64,000 nucleotides of DNA. Source: an uncultured Spartobacteria bacterium. Its GTDB lineage: Bacteria > Verrucomicrobiota > Verrucomicrobiia > Chthoniobacterales > Chthoniobacteraceae. The position numbers and the translations under genes were made by a program. Numbering within the stretch: the stretch's first letter is position 1; every line of letters begins with the position of its first letter. Below, piece after piece: positions 38,236 to 46,624 of this stretch. The notes under the pieces were generated by a model. It did no database searches. It saw only the letters and a list, made by a program, of their open reading frames with translations, and was not told the origin of the DNA. The stretch covers positions 62,001-126,000 of the forward strand of contig CAIXGS010000005.1 in NCBI GenBank assembly GCA_903919125.1, read 5' to 3'.

Positions 38236-38915
38236 GCGCTGTGATTTTGTAACACGCCGTCGCGCAGGGAAACGCCACGATGACAGATGCGAGCGGCTTC
38301 TTCGCTGTGGGTAACTAGGATGAGAGCGGTGGTGGTTTCATCCGTGAGGGCTTGGAGTAATTCCAGAATAATAGCTCCGTTACGGGAGTCCAAGTTGCCG
38401 GTGGGTTCATCTGCTAAAATGAGGGCAGGTTGATGCACAAGCGCACGGGCGATGGCGCAGCGTTGCATTTCGCCTCCAGAAAGTGTGGAGGGTAGCGCGT
38501 CGGCACGATGAGCGATTTCAACCCGACGAAGCAGGGCATCGGCGCGGTGGGCGCGTTCCGGTGCGGGAACCCCGAGTAGGAGGAGTGGGAATTCGACGTT
38601 TTCTCGCACACTGAGTGTGGGAAGGAGGTGAAAGAATTGGAAGATGTTACCCAAACGCTCCCGCCTGAGGGTTGCTAGCGCGTCGCTACTCAGCAGTGCG
38701 AGGTTTTCCCCTGCGACGAGGATGTCGCCGCTGTCGGGTCGGTCGATTCCGCCGAGGCAGTTGAGGAGCGTGGACTTGCCGCTGCCGGAAGGTCCTGTGA
38801 GAGCGAGGCGTTCTCCGGGAGCAAGCTGCAGCGAGACGCTGCGCAAGACAAAGCGTGAGTCATATTGCTTGGAGACCGCATGACATTCCAGAACGGGTTG
38901 GGTGGGAAGGGGCAT
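38232..38915 (-). CDS. ABC transporter ATP-binding protein (LolD/MacB-type)
   Basis: A 227-aa ABC ATPase. Motifs: Walker A GPSGSGKST (41-49), Q-loop FQFFHLLP (92-99), signature LSGGE (145-149), Walker B LILADE (165-170) with PTGNLDS, and the switch His203 in LVTHSEEA. The VRENVEFPLLLLG and PTGNLDSRNG blocks place it in the LolD/MacB/FtsE group that powers FtsX-type permeases. Its stop overlaps the permease start (ATGA) and it lies 20 bp downstream of the GT39-type gene on the same strand. Confidence 0.96.
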   Translation of the reverse strand: MPLPTQPVLECHAVSKQYDSRFVLRSVSLQLAPGERLALTGPSGSGKSTLLNCLGGIDRPDSGDILVAGENLALLSSDALATLRRERLGNIFQFFHLLPTLSVRENVEFPLLLLGVPAPERAHRADALLRRVEIAHRADALPSTLSGGEMQRCAIARALVHQPALILADEPTGNLDSRNGAIILELLQALTDETTTALILVTHSEEAARICHRGVSLRDGVLQNHSA

Positions 38916-38935
38916 GTGAAGAAGCAGGGTGCGGG

Positions 38936-40549
38936 CTACAGTGAGCGGCCGTGATAATTGGTGCAGGTGAAGATACGCAGTTGGCCCACGGTGCGCCCCA
39001 TTTTGACGATATCGAAGGAGGCGATGAGTTCAGTTTTTTCAAACCCGCCGCTGATGGCTGAGGGTAAGGCGTTTTCCTGGGCATCGGTGACAAAGAGAGC
39101 GCTTCGTCCGTGAAAGGGATTGATACCACTTTCTTCTGTGTAAAGTGAGTCTGGAAGAGGTTGGCCGGGTTCGAGCGGGATGATGGCGTCATAACGCGGC
39201 CAGAACGAGTATTGGTTTTCCAAGGCCTGCGATTCCGGAGTGTAAACGCAGGGATGGCTGGGTAACTCCAAGCGTTTGTTCTTGAGGTAAAAGCTTATCC
39301 CTGAGGCGACTTCCCACCGGTTGGCGATGAAGAATAAGGGGCCACCGAGGAGTGTTTCGGTATCGGAGCGGACCTTCTCGGCGGCTTCTGTTATGGTCCG
39401 CCATCCGTGGAAACGTTGGTTTGGATTCAGCTTGATAAGGGGGATGGGAAATCTGGCGTGATCCAGGCTCTCGACGTTTAGAAGAGCGATACTCAGAAGC
39501 AGTCCACAAGCGAGTCCGAAGGCTAATAAGCCACGGATCTTTGTGTTTTCTCTGGCGTGAGGGAGCCAGTCAGAGGTTGCAAGAACGGCGGCAGAGATGA
39601 GAGCGGGGCCGGTCCAGATGGGGGCGACAGCTTTTTTGAAGGAGAGCAGGAAGTGCAGGATAAGGAGCGGGAGGGTGAAGGAGAGAAGGAAGTTGGTTTT
39701 GAGGTCTTGAGTGGCTCGGGGAAACTTCCGCCAGAGGGTTAAAATCATCACTCCAAAAAGGACAGGGGAATAGCCGCCGAGGTGAGCGCCCAGAAACGCG
39801 AGCGGCGCGCTCAGGCTGAAGGGAAGGGGTTCGTTTAGTTCACCTAGGTTGCTGAGGTAAGTTAGGGTTACCCATTGATGGTTCAAATTCCAAAAAACGA
39901 GTGGCAAAAAGAAGGCGATGAACACGAGGGTCATCGCCCAAAAACCTGGGGCTCGGAAATTTCGGCGGAGGTTTTGGCAAGAAGAGAGCAGTAAAACGAT
40001 GCAGAGGAATTGAATGAAGTTGGTCCATTCGCATAATAATCCGAGGCCGAGTATTACGCCGGTTGCAGGCCACCAAAGGCTCCAGCGCGAAAGGGAAGGG
40101 GCGACGTTAGGTTGATTTGAGTGAGAGGCTTCGAGTGCTCTCCAAAACGTGTAGAGGCCTGCGGTCCAGAAGAAAATGGAGGGCGGATCAGTCGTCATGA
40201 AGATGCTGCCCGTTTGGAAAATGGGCAGCACGGTGATTGCAAGTAGCGCCCAAAGTGCAACGGTTTCTGAGTAAATGCGTCTCGCGAGTGAAAAGAGCAG
40301 TGCGCTTGTGGCCAAGGAAAGTAGGGGAGCAAAGAGACGGACGCCTCTCTCTGTCGGGCCCAATATGTGGGTTCCGAACTTGATGAGGGCTGCGACGCCT
40401 GGCCCTTTACTGAAGTAACAAAGATCGGGATGCAGACTCCATTGGTAGTAATAGGCCTCCTCTGGAGTGAGTTCAAAGGTCCCGCTGAACCAGACGTGAA
40501 ATATGGTAAGAAGGCAGAGCGCGGTAAAAAGCCAACGTTTAAGCGTCAT
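38936..40549 (-). CDS. GT39-type (ArnT-like) glycosyltransferase, membrane protein
   Basis: A 537-aa integral membrane protein with about ten hydrophobic segments. The first periplasmic loop has LTPEEAYYYQWSLHPDLCYF (Glu30, Glu31), the counterpart of the D-E motif that in ArnT/PMT-type GT-C enzymes holds the catalytic acidic residue. Two further stretches, FMTTDPPSIFFWTAGLYTFW and FKKAVAPIWTGPALISAAVL, match the family. The soluble C-terminal part (about residues 395-537) is periplasmic. Such enzymes use a polyprenyl-phosphate sugar to glycosylate lipid A, lipids or proteins. It sits 6 bp after the PAP2 gene, whose product could recycle the polyprenyl phosphate. The acceptor is unknown. Confidence 0.88.
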   Translation of the reverse strand: MTLKRWLFTALCLLTIFHVWFSGTFELTPEEAYYYQWSLHPDLCYFSKGPGVAALIKFGTHILGPTERGVRLFAPLLSLATSALLFSLARRIYSETVALWALLAITVLPIFQTGSIFMTTDPPSIFFWTAGLYTFWRALEASHSNQPNVAPSLSRWSLWWPATGVILGLGLLCEWTNFIQFLCIVLLLSSCQNLRRNFRAPGFWAMTLVFIAFFLPLVFWNLNHQWVTLTYLSNLGELNEPLPFSLSAPLAFLGAHLGGYSPVLFGVMILTLWRKFPRATQDLKTNFLLSFTLPLLILHFLLSFKKAVAPIWTGPALISAAVLATSDWLPHARENTKIRGLLAFGLACGLLLSIALLNVESLDHARFPIPLIKLNPNQRFHGWRTITEAAEKVRSDTETLLGGPLFFIANRWEVASGISFYLKNKRLELPSHPCVYTPESQALENQYSFWPRYDAIIPLEPGQPLPDSLYTEESGINPFHGRSALFVTDAQENALPSAISGGFEKTELIASFDIVKMGRTVGQLRIFTCTNYHGRSL

Positions 40550-40555
40550 AGCGGA

Positions 40556-41254
40556 TTAGGCGTCACGGGGCGCTTGGGCGATGTTAGTCGGGAGGGGCGG
40601 GTTTGGGAAAAAAAGAGTGGGGTGCATGGTGTGCAATTCTGGGTAGCGGGCGGCAATGCGAGAGCGCCAAAGACGCTCGGCTCCGAGGAGGATAAGTGCG
40701 TTAGAGAGTAGGCCCATGAGGATGGACGCGGTGACGTCGCTTGGCCAGTGTGCGCCGGTGTAGACGCGGGACCAGGCCATGAGGAGGGGCAGTAGCAGCC
40801 AAGCGGGACTGCGCAGGAACAGGGCGAAGACGAGGCCGAGAGTGGTTGCGTTGAGGGTGTGGGAGGAGGGGAAGGAGCGCTTGTATTGGTCGAGCGGGTT
40901 TGGCGGAGCGGAGAAGCTGATGATTAGCGGTTGGAAAGAGGCTAGGAGTTTGGGGGTGGCGGGGGCGAGGTCCACGCGGCGTACGCCTTCTTGGGCTTGA
41001 TGTGGTCGCGCGCGGTGGGTGAGTTTTTTGAGAGGAGAGGAAATCACTGCCTCATTAATTAGAACGGAAAACGCGCATACGACTACGCAGGCAAAACCAC
41101 GGCTACGAAACTTCCAAATGAGCCATAGCCCCCAGACGATAAAAAAAGGCACCCAGAACGGCGTGCAAGACAAAGTACCCAGCAGCCTGTCCAGAACGGG
41201 GTGGGTCCATTCGTGGTTCAGGAGAAAAAGAAGATGGCTGTCTATCGGGTTCAT
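40556..41254 (-). CDS. PAP2-family membrane phosphatase
   Basis: A 232-aa membrane protein with the three phosphatase motifs: K-x6-RP (Lys76 to Arg83-Pro84 in KKLTHRARP), PSSH (129-132) and SRVYTGAHWPSD (Ser162-Arg163, His169, Asp173). Six hydrophobic helices are visible. Members dephosphorylate phosphatidic acid, PGP or undecaprenyl pyrophosphate. It begins the minus-strand five-gene set and is 6 bp upstream of the GT39-type gene. Its ATG lies only 17 bp from the start of the LolA-like gene on the other strand, so promoters for both must overlap each other's coding region. Confidence 0.93.
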   Translation of the reverse strand: MNPIDSHLLFLLNHEWTHPVLDRLLGTLSCTPFWVPFFIVWGLWLIWKFRSRGFACVVVCAFSVLINEAVISSPLKKLTHRARPHQAQEGVRRVDLAPATPKLLASFQPLIISFSAPPNPLDQYKRSFPSSHTLNATTLGLVFALFLRSPAWLLLPLLMAWSRVYTGAHWPSDVTASILMGLLSNALILLGAERLWRSRIAARYPELHTMHPTLFFPNPPLPTNIAQAPRDA

Positions 41255-41271
41255 GAAAGATTAGTGAAACT

Positions 41272-42042
41272 ATGAGTGATCGCTCTTCGGTGAAATGGAA
41301 AATAGCAGTCTGCTGTGCGTCGGCATTGTTTGGTGGCGAATCGGTGGGCATGTGTGCTGCTCCCAAGGCGGCTGCGTCGCAGGCTTCACCCGTTGCGGCT
41401 CAGGGGGATGAGCTTCCAGATCCTGTGGCAATTCTTAAGAGCGTGAGGGAAATGCAGGCCTCCATTCGCCAGACTTTGCAGGGAAAATTGCGACGCGGCG
41501 GGCGCACCGTGGGGTACCGTATGGTGATGGAGGGGCTTCAAGTGCGGTTTGAATTTCCTGAGGCGGTGGATCCTAACCCGCAGACCGTGGTGCTGAAGTT
41601 TGGGGAGAAAGAGTCCAGACTCGAGGTGACAAATGCAGCGGGCCCGCAGCGCAAGGTCGACTTTGCGGATGAAATTTCGGGTATGGGGGTGAGCTTTGAG
41701 GATCTTGCATTGCGTTTTTTGTACTGGAACGACGCGATTTTGGAGGGGGAGGAGCGGCTGATGTTGTCCAAATGCTGGCGGATCCGAGTGCGCCGTCCAG
41801 CGGAGGTTCGTTCTCAGTACGCACAGGTGGTAGTGTGGGTGAGTCAATCCAATGGGGCTTTTTTGAAAAGCGAGGCTTACGGAGATAATGGTCTGTTGTT
41901 GAAGCGTTTGACGGTGCGCTCGGTGCAATCTATCGGGCAGGCGACGACTTTGAGACAGTTGCGTATTGAGACGGGGCGTCAGGGTGAGGAACCGGCGTAT
42001 CTGGATGTGGACGGGCAGGCAGCGCCACGCACGTCAAAGTAG
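41272..42042 (+). CDS. LolA-like outer membrane lipoprotein-sorting protein
   Basis: A 256-aa exported protein with a signal peptide ending near SVGMCAAP and a mature part of beta strands: LQGKLRRGGRTVGYRMVMEG, VRFEFPEAVDPNPQTVVLKF and WRIRVRRP with a final beta segment LKRLTVRSVQS. This is the incomplete beta-barrel of the lipoprotein-sorting (LolA/LolB-like) family, which shelters acyl chains during transfer across the periplasm. It is not a close match to classical LolA and might be a regulator-type member. It diverges from the PAP2/GT39/ABC/AttH set by 17 bp. With an FtsX-type transporter in the neighbouring set, a shared envelope lipid role is plausible but inferred. Confidence 0.82.
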   Translation: MSDRSSVKWKIAVCCASALFGGESVGMCAAPKAAASQASPVAAQGDELPDPVAILKSVREMQASIRQTLQGKLRRGGRTVGYRMVMEGLQVRFEFPEAVDPNPQTVVLKFGEKESRLEVTNAAGPQRKVDFADEISGMGVSFEDLALRFLYWNDAILEGEERLMLSKCWRIRVRRPAEVRSQYAQVVVWVSQSNGAFLKSEAYGDNGLLLKRLTVRSVQSIGQATTLRQLRIETGRQGEEPAYLDVDGQAAPRTSK

Positions 42043-42163
42043 CGGGAGGTTGTGACAGGGCGAGAGCTGCGCGCAGGAAGTAGGGTTTTTCGTACGAGCG
42101 TCAGGGGTGTGGCTTGCGACTTTGGTTGTGGCGTCGGCTGCTGTAATGCGCCGTCACGAATGC

Positions 42164-43168
42164 ATGGCCGAGGAACTCCTTCATCAACCGCACGATAAGT
42201 TCTTTAAAAAGACCTTTGAAGACCCGCTTGCCGCGGCGGCTTTTTTGCGGGGGCATCTGGAGGGCGACTTGGTAAAGTTTACGGATTGGTCGACGTTAAA
42301 ATTGGCGGGAGGCAGCTTTATCGATGAGCACTTACAGGCGTTTGAGGCCGATCTGCTTTTCACTGCAAAATTGCACGGCGAAGACGCTCAATTTTACATT
42401 CTATGTGAACATCAGAGCAGCGAGGATCCGCTCATGGCCTTGCGAGTGCTTTCGTATATGGTTCGGATTTGGAGCGCCCAAGTAAAGAGTCAGACAGGAC
42501 GTCCTCGTTTGATGCCCATCATTCCGGTAGTGGTTGCGCAGGATAAAAAGGCATGGAAAACAACCGCTAGATTTCACGATTTGTTTGCCCTGAGCCCAGA
42601 CAAATGGGAGGAGGTGCGCGCCTTCACCCCAGATTTCGCGTTTCGGCTGCTACAGTTGGTGGATCTACCTTATGAAAGCATTCAGGGCACGCCGGCAGGA
42701 GTTTTAACTTTAAGGGCATTAAAGGCCGAGCCGCTGGGAAAATTACTGAGTGCGGAGGTGTGGGAGCCTTCGCTTTTGAGAAGCGTACCGATCGAGTTGC
42801 TCAAGTACTTTATCCGGTACACGTTCAATGCGGATGTTGACAGAACTGCTTTTGAGACGAAACTGAAGGAGTTACTTGGGCCAGACTTAACTCAAAATAG
42901 TATGACACTCGCTGACCAATACCGCCAACTGGGTGTCGAGCAGGGGCTTGAAAAGGGAATTGAACAGGGCATTGAACAGGGCCTTTTCCGTGGGGAATTG
43001 AAGGCTCTGCATTCGTTACTTTTTGATGTTTTAGAAATACGCTTTCAAAGCGTTCCGGTGGGTCTCCGTAACGAGTTGAGTCTCATTCAGGACGCACAAA
43101 AGCTTTCTGAGCTTCACAGGCGTGCCATTCAGTGCGCCACTTTGGAAGAGTTTGTGGCGGCGCTTTAA
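42164..43168 (+). CDS. Rpn family recombination-promoting nuclease / PD-(D/E)XK transposase-like protein
   Basis: A 334-aa protein of the Rpn/PDDEXK_2 family, DNA-cleaving proteins that promote RecA-independent recombination and are often listed as putative transposases. The start at 42164 gives MAEELLHQPHDKFFKKTFED, the conserved N-terminus; an ATG at 42146 and one at 42107 are less likely. The nuclease core shows Asp63 in FEADLLF and Glu82-x-Gln84 in LCEHQSSEDP. The C-terminal linker GVEQGLEKGIEQGIEQGL is a typical family repeat and is followed by KALHSLLFDVLEI. No inverted repeats or target duplications were found next to it, so it is not an insertion sequence as far as I can see. It is a single gene with 121 bp before it. 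Confidence 0.9.
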   Translation: MAEELLHQPHDKFFKKTFEDPLAAAAFLRGHLEGDLVKFTDWSTLKLAGGSFIDEHLQAFEADLLFTAKLHGEDAQFYILCEHQSSEDPLMALRVLSYMVRIWSAQVKSQTGRPRLMPIIPVVVAQDKKAWKTTARFHDLFALSPDKWEEVRAFTPDFAFRLLQLVDLPYESIQGTPAGVLTLRALKAEPLGKLLSAEVWEPSLLRSVPIELLKYFIRYTFNADVDRTAFETKLKELLGPDLTQNSMTLADQYRQLGVEQGLEKGIEQGIEQGLFRGELKALHSLLFDVLEIRFQSVPVGLRNELSLIQDAQKLSELHRRAIQCATLEEFVAAL

Positions 43169-43280
43169 TTCAAGTATCCTTCTCTGGGCGAGCTGAATCT
43201 GGGGTAATTCAATCGAGACCAGAGAACCGAGACCAGAAACAAGCGTCGCCCGAGATGAGCCGAAATAACGGGCTATGGAA

Positions 43281-46200
43281 TCAGCGTGAGAGGCTGGCGA
43301 AGACTTTGTCCTTTGGGTTTCCGCCGCTGAAAAGATAGGCGATCAAGTCCAGCAATTCGTCGGGGTTGAGCATGTTGATCAATCCCGGTGGCATTGGAGA
43401 CACCGCGTAGTCTTTGCGGGAAACCACATCCGCAATGGTCACTTGCGCGGTGGCATCGGGGGCGAATGGGTTGGTCATGACTAAAAACTTGCCGTTTTCT
43501 TCTCCGATCACGCGTCCGACTACCAAGGAGCCGCCTTTGAGTGAAATCTCCTGAAAAGCGTACTGATCGCTGATCACTTTAGAGGGCTCGATGAGGCTTT
43601 CAGCTAGGTCGCGAACAGAGTAACGGTTGGCGGCTCCGGTGAGGTCAGGTCCGATGTTGCCGCCGTCGTTAGCGAAGTGATGACAGGTGACGCACTGGGT
43701 GGACGCGTACATTGCCTTACCGTTTTCAAAGTTGCGACCGTGCAGGCCTTCTTTCGCGAGGGCGACGACGTCGTCGATGGAGTAGAGGCGACCAGGGCCC
43801 TTGGGCATCACGAAGTTGGCGGGCTTGGGGGCCGCAGTAGTGGAGAGCTTTTCTAGGGCAACTTTTTCGGCCTCGTCGCTGACGTGAGTGAGAGCATCGT
43901 TGCGGATGTTGACCAAAAACTTCGCGAAACTGTTGCCGCCCTTCCATTGTGTTGTCGAGGCAAACCAGGCAAAGAAGGTTTTTCGCAGTTCGGGCGTCCA
44001 ACCCACGGAGGCATTGCGCAATGTGTAAGCCATCGCGATCTGCCCCTTGTTAGGGCGACTGTCCTGGGCGGACTTGAATGCTGTGGAGTAACCATCGTTC
44101 CGGTTGAGGAGGGTGGTGTCCGTGGAGTTATCGTAGTCATCACCCATAGTCTGCATGAGTGCGATTGCTTTAGAAACCGCTTGTGGGGAATCGAGATAGA
44201 CTAGGAGTTGGAGTAATTCGTTGTTTTCGTAAGTACTCGTTTGCGGGAATAACGGTTCGAAGCGTTTGGCGATTTGTGCACAGACTTCGGGCGTCGGCTT
44301 GCCCATTCGAGTGAACGCCAATTGCCATGCGCGCAAGAGCGGGAGTCGCAACGTCGGCGTGATTTTGCGGTAGTCCAGCCGACTCAAAGCTTCGAGCAAC
44401 CGCGGTTGCATAGTCGCCTCGCCGACCCGTGCTAGGGCGATTAACGCTTCGATCGCCGATTGTGGATTTTTTTCTGAAAGTGCCTTTTCCACCCAGGCAG
44501 AGGACGGTTGCTTCTCAATGGCGATGCGTGCGGCATTGCGTAAAAACCGGTCGCTGCTAGCCAGATGCGGCCAAGCTTTGGCGATCGCATCCAGGCTCGT
44601 TCCGTCTACGTGTAGCGCTTCCATCTCGCGGCGCAACAACGCTTCTTTCGGGAGCACATCGGGTTTGACTGGAGCGGTGGATTCCGTGCCCGTGTAAGTC
44701 ACGCGATAAAGCGCGGACTGGTTGCGGCGCCCGCCCACTGCGAAGTAAAGGGCTCCGTCTCGAGGACTGATAACGACGTCAGTGACGGAAAGGGGCTTGC
44801 CCGAAACGAACTCAGTCTTCTCTGCCTTATAGCCTGCACCCTCGGGGGTTAGCATGACGGCGTACATCGTGCCGTATGTCCAGTCGTTGGCGAATAACGC
44901 TTTTTGGTAACGCGCAGGAAACTTTGCTCCTGTTCCGAAGGTGACGCCTGTCGGGCTCCCAGGCCCGATGTCGAGCGTGGCAGGAAGGCTGTCAGCATAG
45001 TAGGCGGGCCACTTGCCGGCACCGCTGCGCCACCCGAAATCCGCGCCGCTAGGGGATTGGTTGATACGCGTAGGGCGGTACCATGGGGTGCCGATATCCC
45101 ATTCCATATCAGCATCATACGTGAAGATGTCGCCGTTGAGATTGAAGGAAAAATCAAACTCATTTCGGTAGCCGTAGCAGAAAACCTCCAAGTCCTTGCC
45201 TTCTGGGGTAATGGAGGCAATGTAACCGCCTGGCGCAAGAATGCCTTTGGCGTGGCCGTTAGCGTCCCAAAGACGGGGCAGCAGGTGATCCTCGTTCCAG
45301 GATTGCGCGCCGCGCATGTGGTCGATGGTGGCGGGCGGTTTCGTGTGGTTGCCGCAACAGAAATAGACGCGTTTGCCATCGGGTGAAAGTTGGAGGCTGT
45401 GCGGGCCATGTTCGCCAGAGCCTTCCAAAGGCACGAGGTACTCGTCTTTGTCAAACTGGTCTTTGCCCTGCGTGTCTGTCAGGCGATGGATCCCTTTGCT
45501 GGCACCCTCGCCGACCATCACAAATAGACTGTCGAATGCGTACAGCAAACCGTGTACGCCCTTTACTTCTGTCGCCAGCGTTTCGACCTTGGTTGCCGCT
45601 TCTGCATCAGTGCTGCCCAAGGGTGCTGGGGTGACTCGGTAGAGTGAGCCGTACTGGTCCGAGCAGATGAGACGTCCCTTCGGGTCGACGGTGAGTCCCA
45701 CCCACGAGCCTTCCTCGAGTTTCGGGACGCGGTGGAGTAGTTCTACCTTAAAATCTTTTGGTGCAGCAATATCTGCGGCCAGCGTCACGGTAGGAGGGAA
45801 GAGACAAAGTGCATCGTTGGAAGCCTGGTATTTTCCCCCAACAAGAGCGGGTGCCGGCGCAGTTTTGTTCTTTCCGAGGGCAGCGAAGGTCCAGTCATCA
45901 CCGGTTTCCACGATCTGTTTGGTGCCGTCGGCATATTCTAAAGTGAGTTGAGCGACTAAGTGAGGGCCGGCTTTGTTATCGGAAACGTCTATGGAAATCA
46001 GGTTGCTTCCGGGCTTGAGTAAAGAAGAGGTATCAAACTTTGCGGACGTGTTAAATTTTCCTTGTTCTTGAGCGAGCGTCTCACCGTTTACCTTCACGAC
46101 TCCATTGCGATTTGTGGCCACACGCAACCACGCTGAGCGGATGGGGCCCTTCACCTCAAACGTTTTGGCGTAGGTGCCACTGTTGCAATCCAGACCTTTT

Positions 46201-46298
46201 GGAACGTTGATCCACATTAGGTCGGCGCGCAGTGCTGGAGTTAGTAACAAACCAGCAATGGAGGCGACGAATAGGGGAGAAAGGGGGCGAAGCATCAT
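43281..46298 (-). CDS. PVC-type heme-binding (CxxCH) exported dehydrogenase-like protein
   Basis: A 1,005-aa exported protein. The ATG at 46298 gives a signal peptide (LSPLFVASIAGLLLTPALRA); the frame could extend 25 codons to 46373. An N-terminal beta-sandwich with FKV-like segments (KVNGETLAQEQGKFNTSAKF) resembles a carbohydrate-binding module. A beta-propeller of the glucose/sorbosone dehydrogenase type follows (KGRLICSDQYGSLYRVTPAP, AFDSLFVMVGEGASKGIHRL, HGPHSLQLSPDGKRVYFCCG), then helical HEAT-like repeats, and a C-terminal cytochrome c motif CVTCHH (Cys869, Cys872, His873) followed by NIGPDLTG and a candidate axial Met in VSPMPPGLI. This is the Verrucomicrobium/Pirellula family of membrane-bound dehydrogenase-type proteins, probably a sugar oxidase. 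It is divergent from the giant autotransporter. Confidence 0.92.
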   Translation of the reverse strand: MMLRPLSPLFVASIAGLLLTPALRADLMWINVPKGLDCNSGTYAKTFEVKGPIRSAWLRVATNRNGVVKVNGETLAQEQGKFNTSAKFDTSSLLKPGSNLISIDVSDNKAGPHLVAQLTLEYADGTKQIVETGDDWTFAALGKNKTAPAPALVGGKYQASNDALCLFPPTVTLAADIAAPKDFKVELLHRVPKLEEGSWVGLTVDPKGRLICSDQYGSLYRVTPAPLGSTDAEAATKVETLATEVKGVHGLLYAFDSLFVMVGEGASKGIHRLTDTQGKDQFDKDEYLVPLEGSGEHGPHSLQLSPDGKRVYFCCGNHTKPPATIDHMRGAQSWNEDHLLPRLWDANGHAKGILAPGGYIASITPEGKDLEVFCYGYRNEFDFSFNLNGDIFTYDADMEWDIGTPWYRPTRINQSPSGADFGWRSGAGKWPAYYADSLPATLDIGPGSPTGVTFGTGAKFPARYQKALFANDWTYGTMYAVMLTPEGAGYKAEKTEFVSGKPLSVTDVVISPRDGALYFAVGGRRNQSALYRVTYTGTESTAPVKPDVLPKEALLRREMEALHVDGTSLDAIAKAWPHLASSDRFLRNAARIAIEKQPSSAWVEKALSEKNPQSAIEALIALARVGEATMQPRLLEALSRLDYRKITPTLRLPLLRAWQLAFTRMGKPTPEVCAQIAKRFEPLFPQTSTYENNELLQLLVYLDSPQAVSKAIALMQTMGDDYDNSTDTTLLNRNDGYSTAFKSAQDSRPNKGQIAMAYTLRNASVGWTPELRKTFFAWFASTTQWKGGNSFAKFLVNIRNDALTHVSDEAEKVALEKLSTTAAPKPANFVMPKGPGRLYSIDDVVALAKEGLHGRNFENGKAMYASTQCVTCHHFANDGGNIGPDLTGAANRYSVRDLAESLIEPSKVISDQYAFQEISLKGGSLVVGRVIGEENGKFLVMTNPFAPDATAQVTIADVVSRKDYAVSPMPPGLINMLNPDELLDLIAYLFSGGNPKDKVFASLSR

Positions 46299-46624
46299 AG
46301 TGAGTGGTGGAGGAGAGGAACGTATCGAAAAAAGGCCGAGCAGACCATAGGTGGAAATACAGTTCGAGGACATTCCTTATAGTTTTTTTACGGCAACGGA
46401 CTACTGGCACGGATCAAGCTATCTACAGTTCAGCATCCATCTTCTATCTTCCGAGGATAGGCCGCTACAGAAGGGGTGAAAAACTCTATGATTAGTTGAG
46501 GAAATAGCCTTGTGGTATCGGAGGTTTGGGCTAATAAATTGTCACTTGCCAGAAACTGCCCTGAGAGAGTCCCTTTGTTGATCTTTTTCTGAGAGTAGAT
46601 TGGCTGTTTAGCCCCCCAGTAACA
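46299..46624. other. Intergenic region between divergent heme-binding and autotransporter genes
   Basis: 326 bp without a coding region I can support. It must hold promoters for both genes. Weak candidates are TATGAT at 46487-46492 reading right (with GCTACA 17 bases before it), and TATAAG on the minus strand at 46381-46376 reading left. Neither has a good -35 box and no known operator or riboswitch is recognisable. An in-frame stop at 46562 ends the upstream frame of the autotransporter, so its start must be at or after 46565. Confidence 0.4.

Noticed and set aside
42107-43280. The Rpn gene considered as part of an insertion sequence
   Set aside because: No terminal inverted repeats or target duplications were found in the flanks.
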